The position numbers were made by a program, and so were the translations under genes. A DNA stretch of 14,290 nucleotides from an uncultured Collinsella sp. (GTDB lineage: Bacteria > Actinomycetota > Coriobacteriia > Coriobacteriales > Coriobacteriaceae): assembly GCA_902478985.1 (NCBI GenBank), contig CABSNH010000029.1, positions 1 through 14,290 on the forward strand. Direction: 5' to 3'. Each line of letters begins with the position of its first letter. The first letter of the stretch is position 1. This document shows positions 1 to 4,776 of this stretch, piece after piece. The notes beneath the pieces were generated by a model that saw nothing but the letters and a program-made list of their open reading frames with translations, did not search any database and was not told the origin of the DNA.

Positions 1-462
1 GGCATTGTTGCTACCCAAGGGGGTAGCCAAGGGGGTAGCCGACCCAGCAGCCAAGGGGGTAGCCGACCCAGCAGCCAAGGGGGTAGCCGACAGAAAGAGA
101 AGGAGAAGGAGATAGCCCTAGCGGGCTATAGCGCGGCCCGCCAAGCACCCGATGACTTCGAGCCCCCGTCGGCCGAGGACGTGGAGGCGTACTTCGCCGC
201 CAACTGCCTCCGGGGCGACGCCCGCCAGTTCTTCGACCACTACGCCGCGCAGGGGTGGACGCTGCCGAGCGGCCTGCCCGTGACCGACGTGTGGGCGCTC
301 GCCCGCAACTGGAGCCGCAAGCAGGTCGGCTTCGACGCGGGCCTTGCGGTCCGCGGCGGGCAGACCTCCCAGGAGGTCGAGCGCGCCGCCGTGTGGCAGC
401 CCGTGAAGACCGATGACGAGCTCATAGCCGAGCTCGAGCGCCAGATAGCGGAGGCGTCATGA
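1..462 (+). CDS. Phage replication initiator-like protein, C-terminal part (5' partial)
   Basis: The frame is open from base 1 to the TGA at 460-462, so this is the last 153 residues of a gene that begins outside the window. Residues 5-31 are a low-complexity linker built on repeats of QGGSRPSS, followed by a charged RQKEKEKE stretch. From about residue 55 comes a helical block (PPSAEDVEAYFAANCLRGDARQ split around FFDHYAAQGW, then DVWALARNWSRKQ). This is the pattern of the C-terminal tail of winged-helix or DnaD-like phage replication proteins, usually seen as EEVxxYxxExG, FxxYYxxxGW and DWKAAVRTW. Such proteins bind the phage origin and recruit the host helicase. The missing N-terminus would be the DNA-binding winged helix. 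The next gene overlaps it by 4 bases (ATGA). The family assignment rests only on the tail, so it is good but not certain. The true start cannot be seen. Confidence 0.72.
   Translation, partial: GIVATQGGSQGGSRPSSQGGSRPSSQGGSRQKEKEKEIALAGYSAARQAPDDFEPPSAEDVEAYFAANCLRGDARQFFDHYAAQGWTLPSGLPVTDVWALARNWSRKQVGFDAGLAVRGGQTSQEVERAAVWQPVKTDDELIAELERQIAEAS
27..90 (+). repeat. 24-bp direct repeats inside the replication gene
   Basis: The 14-mer CCAAGGGGGTAGCC occurs at 27-40, 51-64 and 75-88, with an exact 24-base period, and overlaps a further shorter copy at 15-28. Each full unit encodes QGGSRPSS in frame, so length changes would not break the protein. Each unit also contains a small inverted repeat (GGGT/ACCC). 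Just upstream, GCTACCC (10-16) and GGGTAGC (21-27) form a perfect 7-bp inverted repeat. Repeats within an initiator gene can act as origin iterons, as in the lambda O gene; here that is only a possibility. Confidence 0.85.
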
Positions 463-800
463 TCACCCTCATGGAGATGCTCAGGAACGAGAAGGCCGAT
501 CCCGCCCACGGCCGCCCGCTCGACATAACGCGCATCTACATGGCGAACGTCATGTCGAGCAGGGAGGCCGTTCTGCTGGCCAAGAAGCAGAAGCTCGCCG
601 CGGCGCGTGCCAGCCGGAAGCAGAAGGCCGACCTGTACGAGGACATCGCCAAGCTCGCGCGCGGCAAGGAACCGAGCTGGAGGTATGCCAAAGGTGTGCC
701 AACGGCGGCCGGGCAGCTGGGCCAGCAGGCGATGGGGTTCCCGCCGCTAGAGGGCGGAAACGACGCCGTCGGGGAAGCCCCCGGCGCAAAGAACACCTAA
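459..800 (+). CDS. Hypothetical basic early protein (113 aa)
   Basis: I do not recognise this protein. It starts at the ATG of an ATGA overlap with the replication gene, with GGAGG at 450-454 as ribosome binding site, so the two are probably translationally coupled. Residues 30-65 are rich in Lys, Arg and Ala (AKKQKLAAARASRKQK) and should form a basic helix able to touch nucleic acid. The C-terminal third is Gly/Pro-rich and probably disordered. No cysteine motif, membrane segment or signal peptide is visible. Its position right after the replication protein suggests a small replication accessory or early host-takeover role, but nothing in the sequence proves a function. Confidence 0.65.
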   Translation: MITLMEMLRNEKADPAHGRPLDITRIYMANVMSSREAVLLAKKQKLAAARASRKQKADLYEDIAKLARGKEPSWRYAKGVPTAAGQLGQQAMGFPPLEGGNDAVGEAPGAKNT

Positions 801-829
801 TTCTTTTGAGATAGGAGAGTGAGAAGGTT

Positions 830-1153
830 TTGACCGAGATATCAGCAGTGATGAGGGCCTACCGGGACGCCCTCGACAGGCACCGGATTCCCTGGGCCGA
901 TGACACGTACGACACGGAGCGGGTGGGCGGCTACAGGTTTCGCGTGGAGCGCACCGAGACCATCCTGGACGAGCACAGAGTGAGCGTGGCCTGGGGCTAC
1001 CAGCTTCTTCCGGGGCGCGAGCCCACTGGCGTGACGATCGGCTACCCGGGCTACCTCGAGGTGACTTACGACCCGATCAGTCCCGAGCCGTTCGCGGCGT
1101 CGTCGGGCGACATCCTGGCCGACATCTTCGGCGTGATGGGTGAGTCGCGGTGA
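830..1153 (+). CDS. Hypothetical early phage protein (107 aa)
   Basis: Function not recognised. The chosen start is the TTG at 830. A purine-rich stretch at 813-826 (AGGAGAGTGAGAAGG) serves as ribosome binding site, and no better ATG lies upstream in frame; an internal ATG at 851 is an alternative. The protein is acidic and aromatic-rich with a beta-strand look in the middle (YRFRVERTETILDEHRVSVAWGYQL), then GYPGYLEVTYDPISPEP and a short helix at the end. It resembles in style the small cytoplasmic proteins of early phage operons with a GYPGxLE-like segment, but I cannot tie it to a named family. The stop overlaps the next start as GTGA. Confidence 0.6.
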   Translation: MTEISAVMRAYRDALDRHRIPWADDTYDTERVGGYRFRVERTETILDEHRVSVAWGYQLLPGREPTGVTIGYPGYLEVTYDPISPEPFAASSGDILADIFGVMGESR

Positions 1154-1356
1154 GCTACAGGTGCGGCCCCGCCGACTGGATCGACCTCGCCATCGGCAGG
1201 CTCGAGGATGCCAAGAGGTCGCTCAGGGAGTGCGACAGGCTGCGACAGGGGTGCGACATCTGCGAGGAGCTGCGCCAGGCGAGGCGATGCGTCAACCGCG
1301 CGCTGATCATGGTTGCGGAGGAGAAGGGAATCGAGAAGGATTGGAGTACGAAGTGA
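1150..1356 (+). CDS. Hypothetical small helical cysteine-containing protein (68 aa)
   Basis: Function not recognised. The GTG at 1150 overlaps the previous TGA by four bases, so translation is probably coupled. The protein is mainly predicted helix (WIDLAIGRLEDAKRSLRE, then EELRQARRCVNRALIMVAEEKG) with cysteines near residues 5, 28, 35, 38 and 47, including one CxxC pair (CDIC). This could be a small metal-binding or disulfide-free helical hairpin. A longer frame that overlaps it (from 1140) is arginine-rich nonsense over this stretch, and only its downstream part is a real gene. The TGA at 1354-1356 overlaps the next GTG start. Confidence 0.6.
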   Translation: MSYRCGPADWIDLAIGRLEDAKRSLRECDRLRQGCDICEELRQARRCVNRALIMVAEEKGIEKDWSTK

Positions 1357-1874
1357 AGGATAGGAACGAGTGGTTCGATGAGGTGGAAAGGCCCTATGCA
1401 CCGCAGCATGCCGCCGTCGCCGTTGAGGCCGAACGAGTGATGGGGGAACGTCTCACAGTTGACAGCGTGATGACACCGGACGGGGAAGTGATGCCGTTGG
1501 GTCCTGTCGACAAGGAGGGACGCAAGGTCTCCCTGTCGACCGCGACGCTCTTTGCGGACAGCGGCATGGAGTGCACGGTCAAGAGATATGAGTATCTGCT
1601 CGGCGCTGGCGTTTGGCGTGCCAGCTGCGATGAGGGGGTCGTGAGGGTGGACGAGATGCACTTGATCCGCCCGGATACGTTCGGCGCCCTGATGAACGAT
1701 ATCGAAGCTGCTATGAACTGCCCTGCCAGCGAAGAACCGACGCACGCCTACAACGTTGTCTCTGGGATGTGCGATGCCTGCGCTGACAGGTGCGGCGGCA
1801 CGTTGTGCCAGGCGAGGGCGCTCCACAGCATCTGCTACCGCATTCACTCCCTGCTCGCGGGTGATGGCGAATGA
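1353..1874 (+). CDS. Hypothetical early protein with cysteine-rich C-terminus (173 aa)
   Basis: Function not recognised. I place the start at GTG 1353 because it forms the same GTGA stop/start overlap used by its neighbours and has GGAG at 1343-1346 six bases upstream. TTG 1341 is an alternative that would add four residues. The middle part (about 35-120) looks like an alpha/beta domain and ends in IRPDTFGALMNDIEAAM. The last 50 residues hold cysteines at about 123, 140, 143, 147, 152 and 161, including a CDAC pair, which suggests a bound zinc. Proteins with this layout occur in early operons of gut actinobacterial and clostridial prophages, usually without assigned function. The ATGA at 1871 couples it to the next gene. 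Confidence 0.62.
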   Translation: MKDRNEWFDEVERPYAPQHAAVAVEAERVMGERLTVDSVMTPDGEVMPLGPVDKEGRKVSLSTATLFADSGMECTVKRYEYLLGAGVWRASCDEGVVRVDEMHLIRPDTFGALMNDIEAAMNCPASEEPTHAYNVVSGMCDACADRCGGTLCQARALHSICYRIHSLLAGDGE

Positions 1875-2134
1875 GTTGCTATTTCTGTGGTGGATCCCGC
1901 ATCGCGTCCATTCACTCTGCGCCCGACCGAGGCGTCCGTAACCGGTCCGTGGGCTCCATGACCCTGATGCGCCGATACGACGGCGAGCCGATCGTCAGGC
2001 TTGAGCTGGATACCAGCGTGATGCTCGACGTCTCGGTCAACGGCTCGTGTGGCGACTGTGTCAGCGCCGCCGTGACGGCGGACGCCTACATCGAGGACAT
2101 CAAGTACTGCCCGTTCTGCGGAGAGGAGCTTTAG
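1871..2134 (+). CDS. Small zinc-ribbon-like protein (87 aa)
   Basis: The ATG overlaps the previous stop as ATGA. The protein has cysteine pairs at residues 3/6 (CYFC), 60/63 (CGDC) and 80/83 (CPFC, followed by GEEL), the spacing expected of zinc ribbons. CPFCGEEL at the end is a common C-terminal ribbon in small phage proteins. The segment between (about 35-58, IVRLELDTSVMLDVSVNG) reads as beta strands. It probably binds zinc and either nucleic acid or a host protein. I cannot name the target. It is followed directly, with no gap, by a GTG start at 2135. Confidence 0.65.
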   Translation: MSCYFCGGSRIASIHSAPDRGVRNRSVGSMTLMRRYDGEPIVRLELDTSVMLDVSVNGSCGDCVSAAVTADAYIEDIKYCPFCGEEL

Positions 2135-2377
2135 GTGCACGAGATCTATGCGAAAACGAAGACGTATCTGATTAACGAAATCGCCGAGGACGCACGAGGC
2201 GTGCTGAGCGCGATCGAGGGCAAAGACCCTGTTGCGGTCGATGACATTGAGGTCCTTGAGTACTGTCATGCCCTCGCGACCGAGATGACCACCCTCGAGA
2301 CCGTCGCCATGGTCGCGGCACTGGTGCCCGATTTTCTTGGGAGCGGAGGGGAGCTGGCCCATGAAGCGAGCGATTAG
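2135..2377 (+). CDS. Hypothetical small acidic helical protein (80 aa)
   Basis: Function not recognised. GTG at 2135 directly follows the previous TAG. GAGAGGAG at 2120-2127 within the upstream gene is a good ribosome binding site. The protein is acidic and predicted mostly helical (YAKTKTYLINEIAEDARGVLSAIEG, then VLEYCHALATEMTTLETVAMVAALV). The last hydrophobic segment is short for a membrane helix and has no flanking signals, so I read the protein as soluble. The 3' end overlaps the next gene by 17 bases in another frame. Confidence 0.55.
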   Translation: MHEIYAKTKTYLINEIAEDARGVLSAIEGKDPVAVDDIEVLEYCHALATEMTTLETVAMVAALVPDFLGSGGELAHEASD

Positions 2378-2609
2378 GTGGGTGCCCGAGCGGTCCGAGT
2401 ATAGGGACTGGCACGTGCCGGACGGCGCAAGCGTGAGTGCGGCCGACTTCTCGACTGCAGTCGAATGCGCTGAGTGCGGGTGCTGGCTCGCATTCGGCGA
2501 GAGCTACACCTCGCGGCTGATCCACAACGAGCTCGGGTTCGGCTACGCCGTCTGCCCGAGGTGCTACGAGGATGAGTTTAGGGAGATGGGAGAGAGTTGT
2601 GACCTTTAA
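2361..2609 (+). CDS. Small zinc-finger-like protein (82 aa)
   Basis: I choose ATG 2361 (MKRAIRWVPERSEY) over the in-frame ATG at 2337 because GGAGGGGAG at 2345-2353 sits at the right distance for 2361. Cysteines at about residues 36, 39, 41, 65 and 68 form the pairs CAEC and CPRC, separated by about 26 residues with an aromatic, strand-like spacer (LIHNELGFGYAV). This is a plausible single zinc-binding domain. Function unknown; in small phage proteins this layout is typical of early host-interaction factors. It overlaps both the gene before and the gene after. Confidence 0.6.
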   Translation: MKRAIRWVPERSEYRDWHVPDGASVSAADFSTAVECAECGCWLAFGESYTSRLIHNELGFGYAVCPRCYEDEFREMGESCDL

Positions 2610-2814
2610 CGATGTCGAGTTCAAGGTGTGTCCCCGGTGCGGGGGCGAGCCTGTGGTTGAGGATGTGCGCGAGCGCTCCCTGGACCGGCCCAATGTGATG
2701 AGCGTGACGTGTCCCTCCTGCGGGATGTCCAACAGCATCGCGTGGGGGAGCTTGATGGCGACGCCGCAAAAAGAGGCCGTCGCCATGCTCGCGGACAGCT
2801 GGAACAGCCGGTGA
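2599..2814 (+). CDS. Lar-like restriction-alleviation family protein (71 aa)
   Basis: Start GTG 2599 is preferred to ATG 2572 because GGGAGAG at 2588-2594 lies five bases upstream and the product then starts just ahead of the zinc motif. The sequence has CPRCGG at 11-16, CPSCG at 38-42 and ends with ADSWNSR. This CPxCGG ... CxxCG ... A..WN.R order is the hallmark of the Lar-type family (Pfam Lar_restr_allev), whose founding Rac-prophage member lessens host type I restriction. Members are 60-90 residues, which fits. Many family members have no tested activity, so antirestriction is an inference from family. The stop overlaps the next GTG as GTGA. Confidence 0.75.
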   Translation: MTFNDVEFKVCPRCGGEPVVEDVRERSLDRPNVMSVTCPSCGMSNSIAWGSLMATPQKEAVAMLADSWNSR

Positions 2815-3023
2815 TCCGCTCGGCGACCGACTTGTTCCGCGCAACCGCCTGGCGCACGGTGCCCGATCTGGTGTCGGGTCCCGCGCGCCGGGCGCTCGTG
2901 CATGGACGGGCCGACGCGCCGCGGGTGACGTCGGCGCAGATCGGGGAGACGGAGCGGAGGGCGCGGGCGCTGGAGCGCGACCGGGCCCGCGCACTCAAGA
3001 GGTCGAGGAAGGCTAAGCAATGA
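2811..3023 (+). CDS. Hypothetical arginine-rich small protein (70 aa)
   Basis: Function not recognised. The GTG at 2811 overlaps the TGA of the Lar-like gene and the TGA at 3021-3023 overlaps the next ATG, so the gene fits the local chain of coupled genes. The C-terminal half is a strongly charged helix (IGETERRARALERDRARALKRSRKAKQ in outline), positively charged at the end, which would suit nucleic-acid binding or protein contact. No Shine-Dalgarno box of good quality is seen, which agrees with coupled translation. High local Arg content raises the chance of a spurious ORF, but the exact overlaps on both sides support it. Confidence 0.5.
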   Translation: MIRSATDLFRATAWRTVPDLVSGPARRALVHGRADAPRVTSAQIGETERRARALERDRARALKRSRKAKQ

Positions 3024-3124
3024 GGTTGTTTGAGAAGTTGTGGCGGATAATTATCGAGAACCGCCGAGTGCGCAAGAGCATCGAGGCGCGGCGCGTCCGC
3101 AGGTGCAGGAGGTCGATGAGATGA
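3020..3124 (+). CDS. Putative 34-residue basic microprotein
   Basis: The frame runs from ATG 3020 to TGA 3122-3124 and is joined by ATGA overlaps on both sides. It begins MRLFEKLWRIIIENRRVRKS and continues with Arg-rich residues to the end, giving about eleven arginines in 34 residues and a short hydrophobic N-terminal helix. The layout would suit an amphipathic, membrane-touching or nucleic-acid-binding peptide. It might instead exist mainly to couple translation between its neighbours. Family comparison is not possible at this length, so I give moderate confidence. Confidence 0.42.
   Translation: MRLFEKLWRIIIENRRVRKSIEARRVRRCRRSMR
3107..3112 (+). promoter_or_regulatory. Ribosome binding site deciding the start at 3121
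   Basis: AGGAGG is a perfect Shine-Dalgarno core, eight bases before ATG 3121, and lies inside the 34-residue ORF. It argues for 3121 over an in-frame GTG at 3040. Confidence 0.7.
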
Positions 3125-3369
3125 CCGTTATGTGGGACGTGCAGGAGAGGAGCTGCGCGGTCTGCGGGAGGATCTTCATCCCCCAGGCGCCGAAGGCCAA
3201 GTACTGCTCGGAGGAGTGTCGGAGAAAACACGAGCAGGACCGTGCGAGGGAAGCGAGGCGCAAGGGTGCCAAGCCCAAGCGCGACAGGGTCGACCGCTAC
3301 CTGGCCGGGTCTGGTGCGGTGCACGACGAGATCATGGCCATTCGGCGCGAGGTCGCGATGAGATTTTAA
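3121..3369 (+). CDS. Zinc-finger protein with basic tail (82 aa)
   Basis: The start at 3121 is fixed by AGGAGG at 3107-3112 and by the ATGA overlap. Residues 12-33 hold C12xxC15, then F19, then YC29 and C33 (SCAVCGRIF ... KYCSEECRRKHE), a treble-clef or MYND-like zinc motif frequent in small phage and bacterial proteins. A long Lys/Arg-rich stretch follows (about 36-56), then a helical end. The likely role is nucleic-acid binding, with zinc shaping the N-terminal knuckle. It is the last gene of the early chain; about 30 bases later a tandem repeat, a possible -10 box and a hairpin appear. Confidence 0.65.
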   Translation: MTVMWDVQERSCAVCGRIFIPQAPKAKYCSEECRRKHEQDRAREARRKGAKPKRDRVDRYLAGSGAVHDEIMAIRREVAMRF

Positions 3370-3377
3370 GTTTCCGC

Positions 3378-3402
3378 AGGTAGACATAGGTAGATATATA
3401 AT
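3378..3402 (+). promoter_or_regulatory. Tandem 10-bp repeat and possible -10 box before the late regulator
   Basis: AGGTAGACAT (3378-3387) and AGGTAGATAT (3388-3397) are two adjacent copies of a 10-base unit that differ at one position. They run into TATAAT at 3397-3402, a perfect -10 hexamer in an otherwise GC-rich neighbourhood. No good -35 lies 16-18 bases upstream, so activator dependence or a chance match is possible. The two copies sit on one face of the helix and could be an operator. Confidence 0.4.
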
Positions 3403-3405
3403 TAA

Positions 3406-3436
3406 GGCCGCTGGCGTAGGAGCGCCGGCGGCCTTT
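3406..3436 (+). terminator. Intrinsic terminator at end of the early gene block
   Basis: GGCCGCTGGCG (3406-3416) pairs with CGCCGGCGGCC (3423-3433), an 11-bp stem with one T-G wobble and a six-base loop, followed by only three T. The weak T-run makes it a leaky terminator or a leader hairpin. Confidence 0.6.
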
Positions 3437-3498
3437 GGCAAAGACGCCTCCCGGCATCCTCTATGTGGCGTAGAGCATGGTACCACGCGGGAGGTCAC

Positions 3499-3951
3499 AT
3501 GGACGCAAGGGAATACTTCGATACCGTACGGGCCGCCCAGCGCGGCATCGACCGCCGCCTGGCGGTCATCGAGTCGATGCAGGCGCGCGAGCAGGTGCGC
3601 GCCCAGCGCTACGACGCCGTCGGCAAGGGCGCGCACGGCACGGACTTCATGAGGTCCACCGACGACCGCATAGACTACGAGCGCCGCAGCGGCGCGGAGC
3701 TGTCCGAGCTGCGGCGCGAGGTGGAGCGGGGCCGCGAGCTCTGCGTGGGCGTGCGCTCCGCCAACCCGGGCAAGCGATGGGGCGACGTGCTGGAGCTGCG
3801 CTACTGCGAGGACCGCACGCTGCAGGAGATCGCTGGGACGCTCGGGGTGTCGGTGAGGTCGGTGAACTCCGACCTGTGCGCCGCCCTGGACTGGACGGAT
3901 ATGGTCGGTCTGGCGGCAGCCCGATCAGGTCTTGGCCGCGCTGCAGTCTGA
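3499..3951 (+). CDS. DUF1492-like late transcription regulator (sigma region 4 fold)
   Basis: ATG 3499 follows GGGAGGT at 3489-3495; the in-frame ATG at 3463 lacks such a site. The 150-residue protein has an N-terminal helical hairpin (AREYFDTVRAAQRGIDRRLAVIESM), a polar middle, a second helix (about 56-84) and a C-terminal helix-turn-helix at about 97-130 (VLELRYCEDRTLQEIAGTLG then SVRSVNSDLCAAL). The LxLRY ... T..EIA..LGVS pattern is that of sigma-70 region 4. This domain order matches the DUF1492, RinA and ArpU-like regulators that switch on late phage genes. It stands alone between two hairpin terminators and just before the packaging genes, as expected for a late activator. It probably acts on the region at 4015-4120, which is inference. 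Confidence 0.78.
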   Translation: MDAREYFDTVRAAQRGIDRRLAVIESMQAREQVRAQRYDAVGKGAHGTDFMRSTDDRIDYERRSGAELSELRREVERGRELCVGVRSANPGKRWGDVLELRYCEDRTLQEIAGTLGVSVRSVNSDLCAALDWTDMVGLAAARSGLGRAAV

Positions 3952-3973
3952 ACCGCATATATCTCCATCGTTG

Positions 3974-4005
3974 CCCGTCGGCCCAGCGCCGGCGGGTTTC
4001 TCTTT
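3974..4005 (+). terminator. Intrinsic terminator after the late regulator
   Basis: CCCGTCGGC (3974-3982) pairs with GCCGGCGGG (3988-3996), a 9-bp stem with one wobble pair and a five-base loop, followed by a T-rich tail (TTTCTCTTT). This is the best classical terminator in the window and closes the regulator gene. Confidence 0.8.
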
Positions 4006-4014
4006 ACCTGCGGA

Positions 4015-4102
4015 CTGCACGCGATTGCACACAATTGCACACCGTTGCACGTGATTGCCTACAGTTGCACGCGATTGCACACAATTGCACACCGTTGCAC
4101 GT
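4015..4102 (+). repeat. Nine-copy TTGCAC array with 10-bp period
   Basis: TTGCAC or a one-base variant starts at 4015 (CTGCAC), 4025, 4035, 4045, 4055 (TTGCCT), 4065, 4075, 4085 and 4095, exactly ten bases apart, with variable four-base spacers. The block from 4015 to 4052 is repeated at 4065 to 4102, with one mismatch at the first base, so it also forms a 50-base higher-order repeat. One-turn spacing puts all sites on nearly the same helix face, which suits cooperative protein binding. Candidates are the late activator encoded just upstream, or terminase at a packaging site. It does not look like coding sequence. Confidence 0.85.
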
Positions 4103-4113
4103 TTCGGTTGGGA

Positions 4114-4119
4114 TATAAC
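4114..4119 (+). promoter_or_regulatory. Possible late promoter -10 box (TATAAC)
   Basis: TATAAC matches the -10 consensus at five of six bases and stands out in GC-rich DNA. No -35 hexamer lies at 17 bases; instead the last TTGCAC copy ends 13 bases upstream. This suits an activator-dependent promoter in which a protein on the repeats replaces the -35 contact. No experimental support is available. Confidence 0.4.
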
Positions 4120-4232
4120 TAGGGTGTCGATTCGCAGCGCCGCCCGCGCGGCTTGCGGGTCGGATGTGCGTGGAAGCACAGATGAGTGGCCGGGGCTCCC
4201 TTCAGCAGTTCAGGGACTCCGGCCTTTCTATT
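4120..4232 (+). ncRNA. Hairpin-rich segment: possible small RNA or structured leader
   Basis: Three hairpins follow one another: CCCGC/GCGGG (4143-4147, 4155-4159), TGTGC/GCACA (4165-4169, 4176-4180, six-base loop) and a 13-bp stem with one bulged C and one G-T wobble (arms 4188-4201 and 4212-4224). The last is followed by TTTCTATT. With a start near 4126 and an end near 4232, the transcript would be about 105 bases and end like an intrinsic terminator. It could also be a leader attenuator for the packaging operon. Frames here give no convincing protein. The hairpins are visible, but the RNA itself is an inference. Confidence 0.35.
4188..4232 (+). terminator. Strong hairpin with T-rich tail upstream of the packaging genes
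   Basis: The stem has 13 base pairs with a bulged C at 4196 and a ten-base loop, then TTTCTATT. If it terminates, late transcription would need antitermination or a second start to reach the terminase genes. Confidence 0.55.
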
Positions 4233-4258
4233 AAGCAACAACCTAATGAGGTGGGTCC

Positions 4259-4459
4259 GTGGTCACACGCGAGGCTATCGTTCGCGCCGCAAGACGGTAC
4301 GACACCGTCATGGCGTGGGCATTCCGCCGCGCCCTGGGCATTGCCCGCCGTGCGGGCGGGCGCAAGTGCAAGGGGGCCGGCAAGGCGGTCGAGAGCCTGC
4401 GCTACGCGGGGCTCGAGGAATGCATGGCCAACAGGGGCCGCTCCCCGGTGGAGCGCTAG
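4259..4459 (+). CDS. Hypothetical small basic protein (66 aa)
   Basis: Function not recognised. GTG 4259 has GAGGTG at 4248-4253 as ribosome binding site, and the gene ends at TAG 4457-4459, three bases before the HNH start. The product is basic and predicted mostly helical (MVTREAIVRAARRYDTVMAW, then ARRAGGRKCKGAGKAVESLRYAGL). It lies between the control region and the HNH gene. A role in DNA binding during packaging is possible but unsupported. The spacing and ribosome binding site favour a real gene. Confidence 0.5.
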   Translation: MVTREAIVRAARRYDTVMAWAFRRALGIARRAGGRKCKGAGKAVESLRYAGLEECMANRGRSPVER

Positions 4460-4461
4460 CC

Positions 4462-4776
4462 TTGGCCACCAAGACCCGCTACGCCAACGGCCACGCCCGC
4501 CGGCAGGTGCGCGCCTGGCTCAAGGCGCAGGGGCTGCCGTGCCACATCTGCGGCATGGCCATCGACTACGACCTGCCCGCGGGCGACCCGATGAGCTTCG
4601 AGGTGGACGAGATCGTGCCCGTATCCAAGGGCGGCTCGCCCATCGACCGCGCGAACGTCGCGCCGGCGCACCGGATCTGCAACGAGCGGCGCGGCAACAA
4701 GAGCCTCGCCGCGCTGAACGGCTCGATATCGCCGCGCCCCCGCGACGTGGGCTGCTCGACCTCGCTGCCGTGGTGA
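4462..4776 (+). CDS. HNH endonuclease, packaging-associated (104 aa)
   Basis: TTG 4462 is the chosen start, with GGTGGAG at 4447-4453. The protein has CHIC at residues 27-30, then EVDEIVPVSKGG at 47-58, N65 and AHRICN at 69-74, ending with RRGNKSL. This is the small zinc-containing HNH family whose members sit beside the terminase genes of cos phages and, in HK97 and others, help terminase cut cos DNA. The position where most members have the metal-polarising His (D-H-I-x-P) holds Glu here (D49-E50). I recall D-E-I variants in actinobacterial phages, so activity is possible but not assured. Upstream in-frame sequence from 4186 is not believable protein. Confidence 0.85.
   Translation: MATKTRYANGHARRQVRAWLKAQGLPCHICGMAIDYDLPAGDPMSFEVDEIVPVSKGGSPIDRANVAPAHRICNERRGNKSLAALNGSISPRPRDVGCSTSLPW

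Noticed and set aside
1140..1352. N-terminal extension of the 173-residue gene to ATG 1140
   Set aside because: It is Arg/Gly-rich shadow of the gene at 1150; the GTGA overlap at 1353 and GGAG fit better.
2172..3020. Reverse-strand 282-residue frame over the small early genes
   Set aside because: Pro/Arg/Ser-rich composition without motifs; the forward genes there have cysteine motifs and tight overlaps.
4015..4102. CRISPR array
   Set aside because: The unit is ten bases with four-base spacers; CRISPR repeats are 20-40 bases with spacers of similar length.
4004..4118. Protein-coding sequence across the TTGCAC array (Cys/His/Thr-rich frames on both strands)
   Set aside because: The amino-acid pattern is only the by-product of the 10-base DNA period, has no ribosome binding site, and follows a terminator.
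4188..4224. tRNA or attachment-site remnant
   Set aside because: One long hairpin without cloverleaf arms, anticodon stem or CCA end; no integrase in the window.
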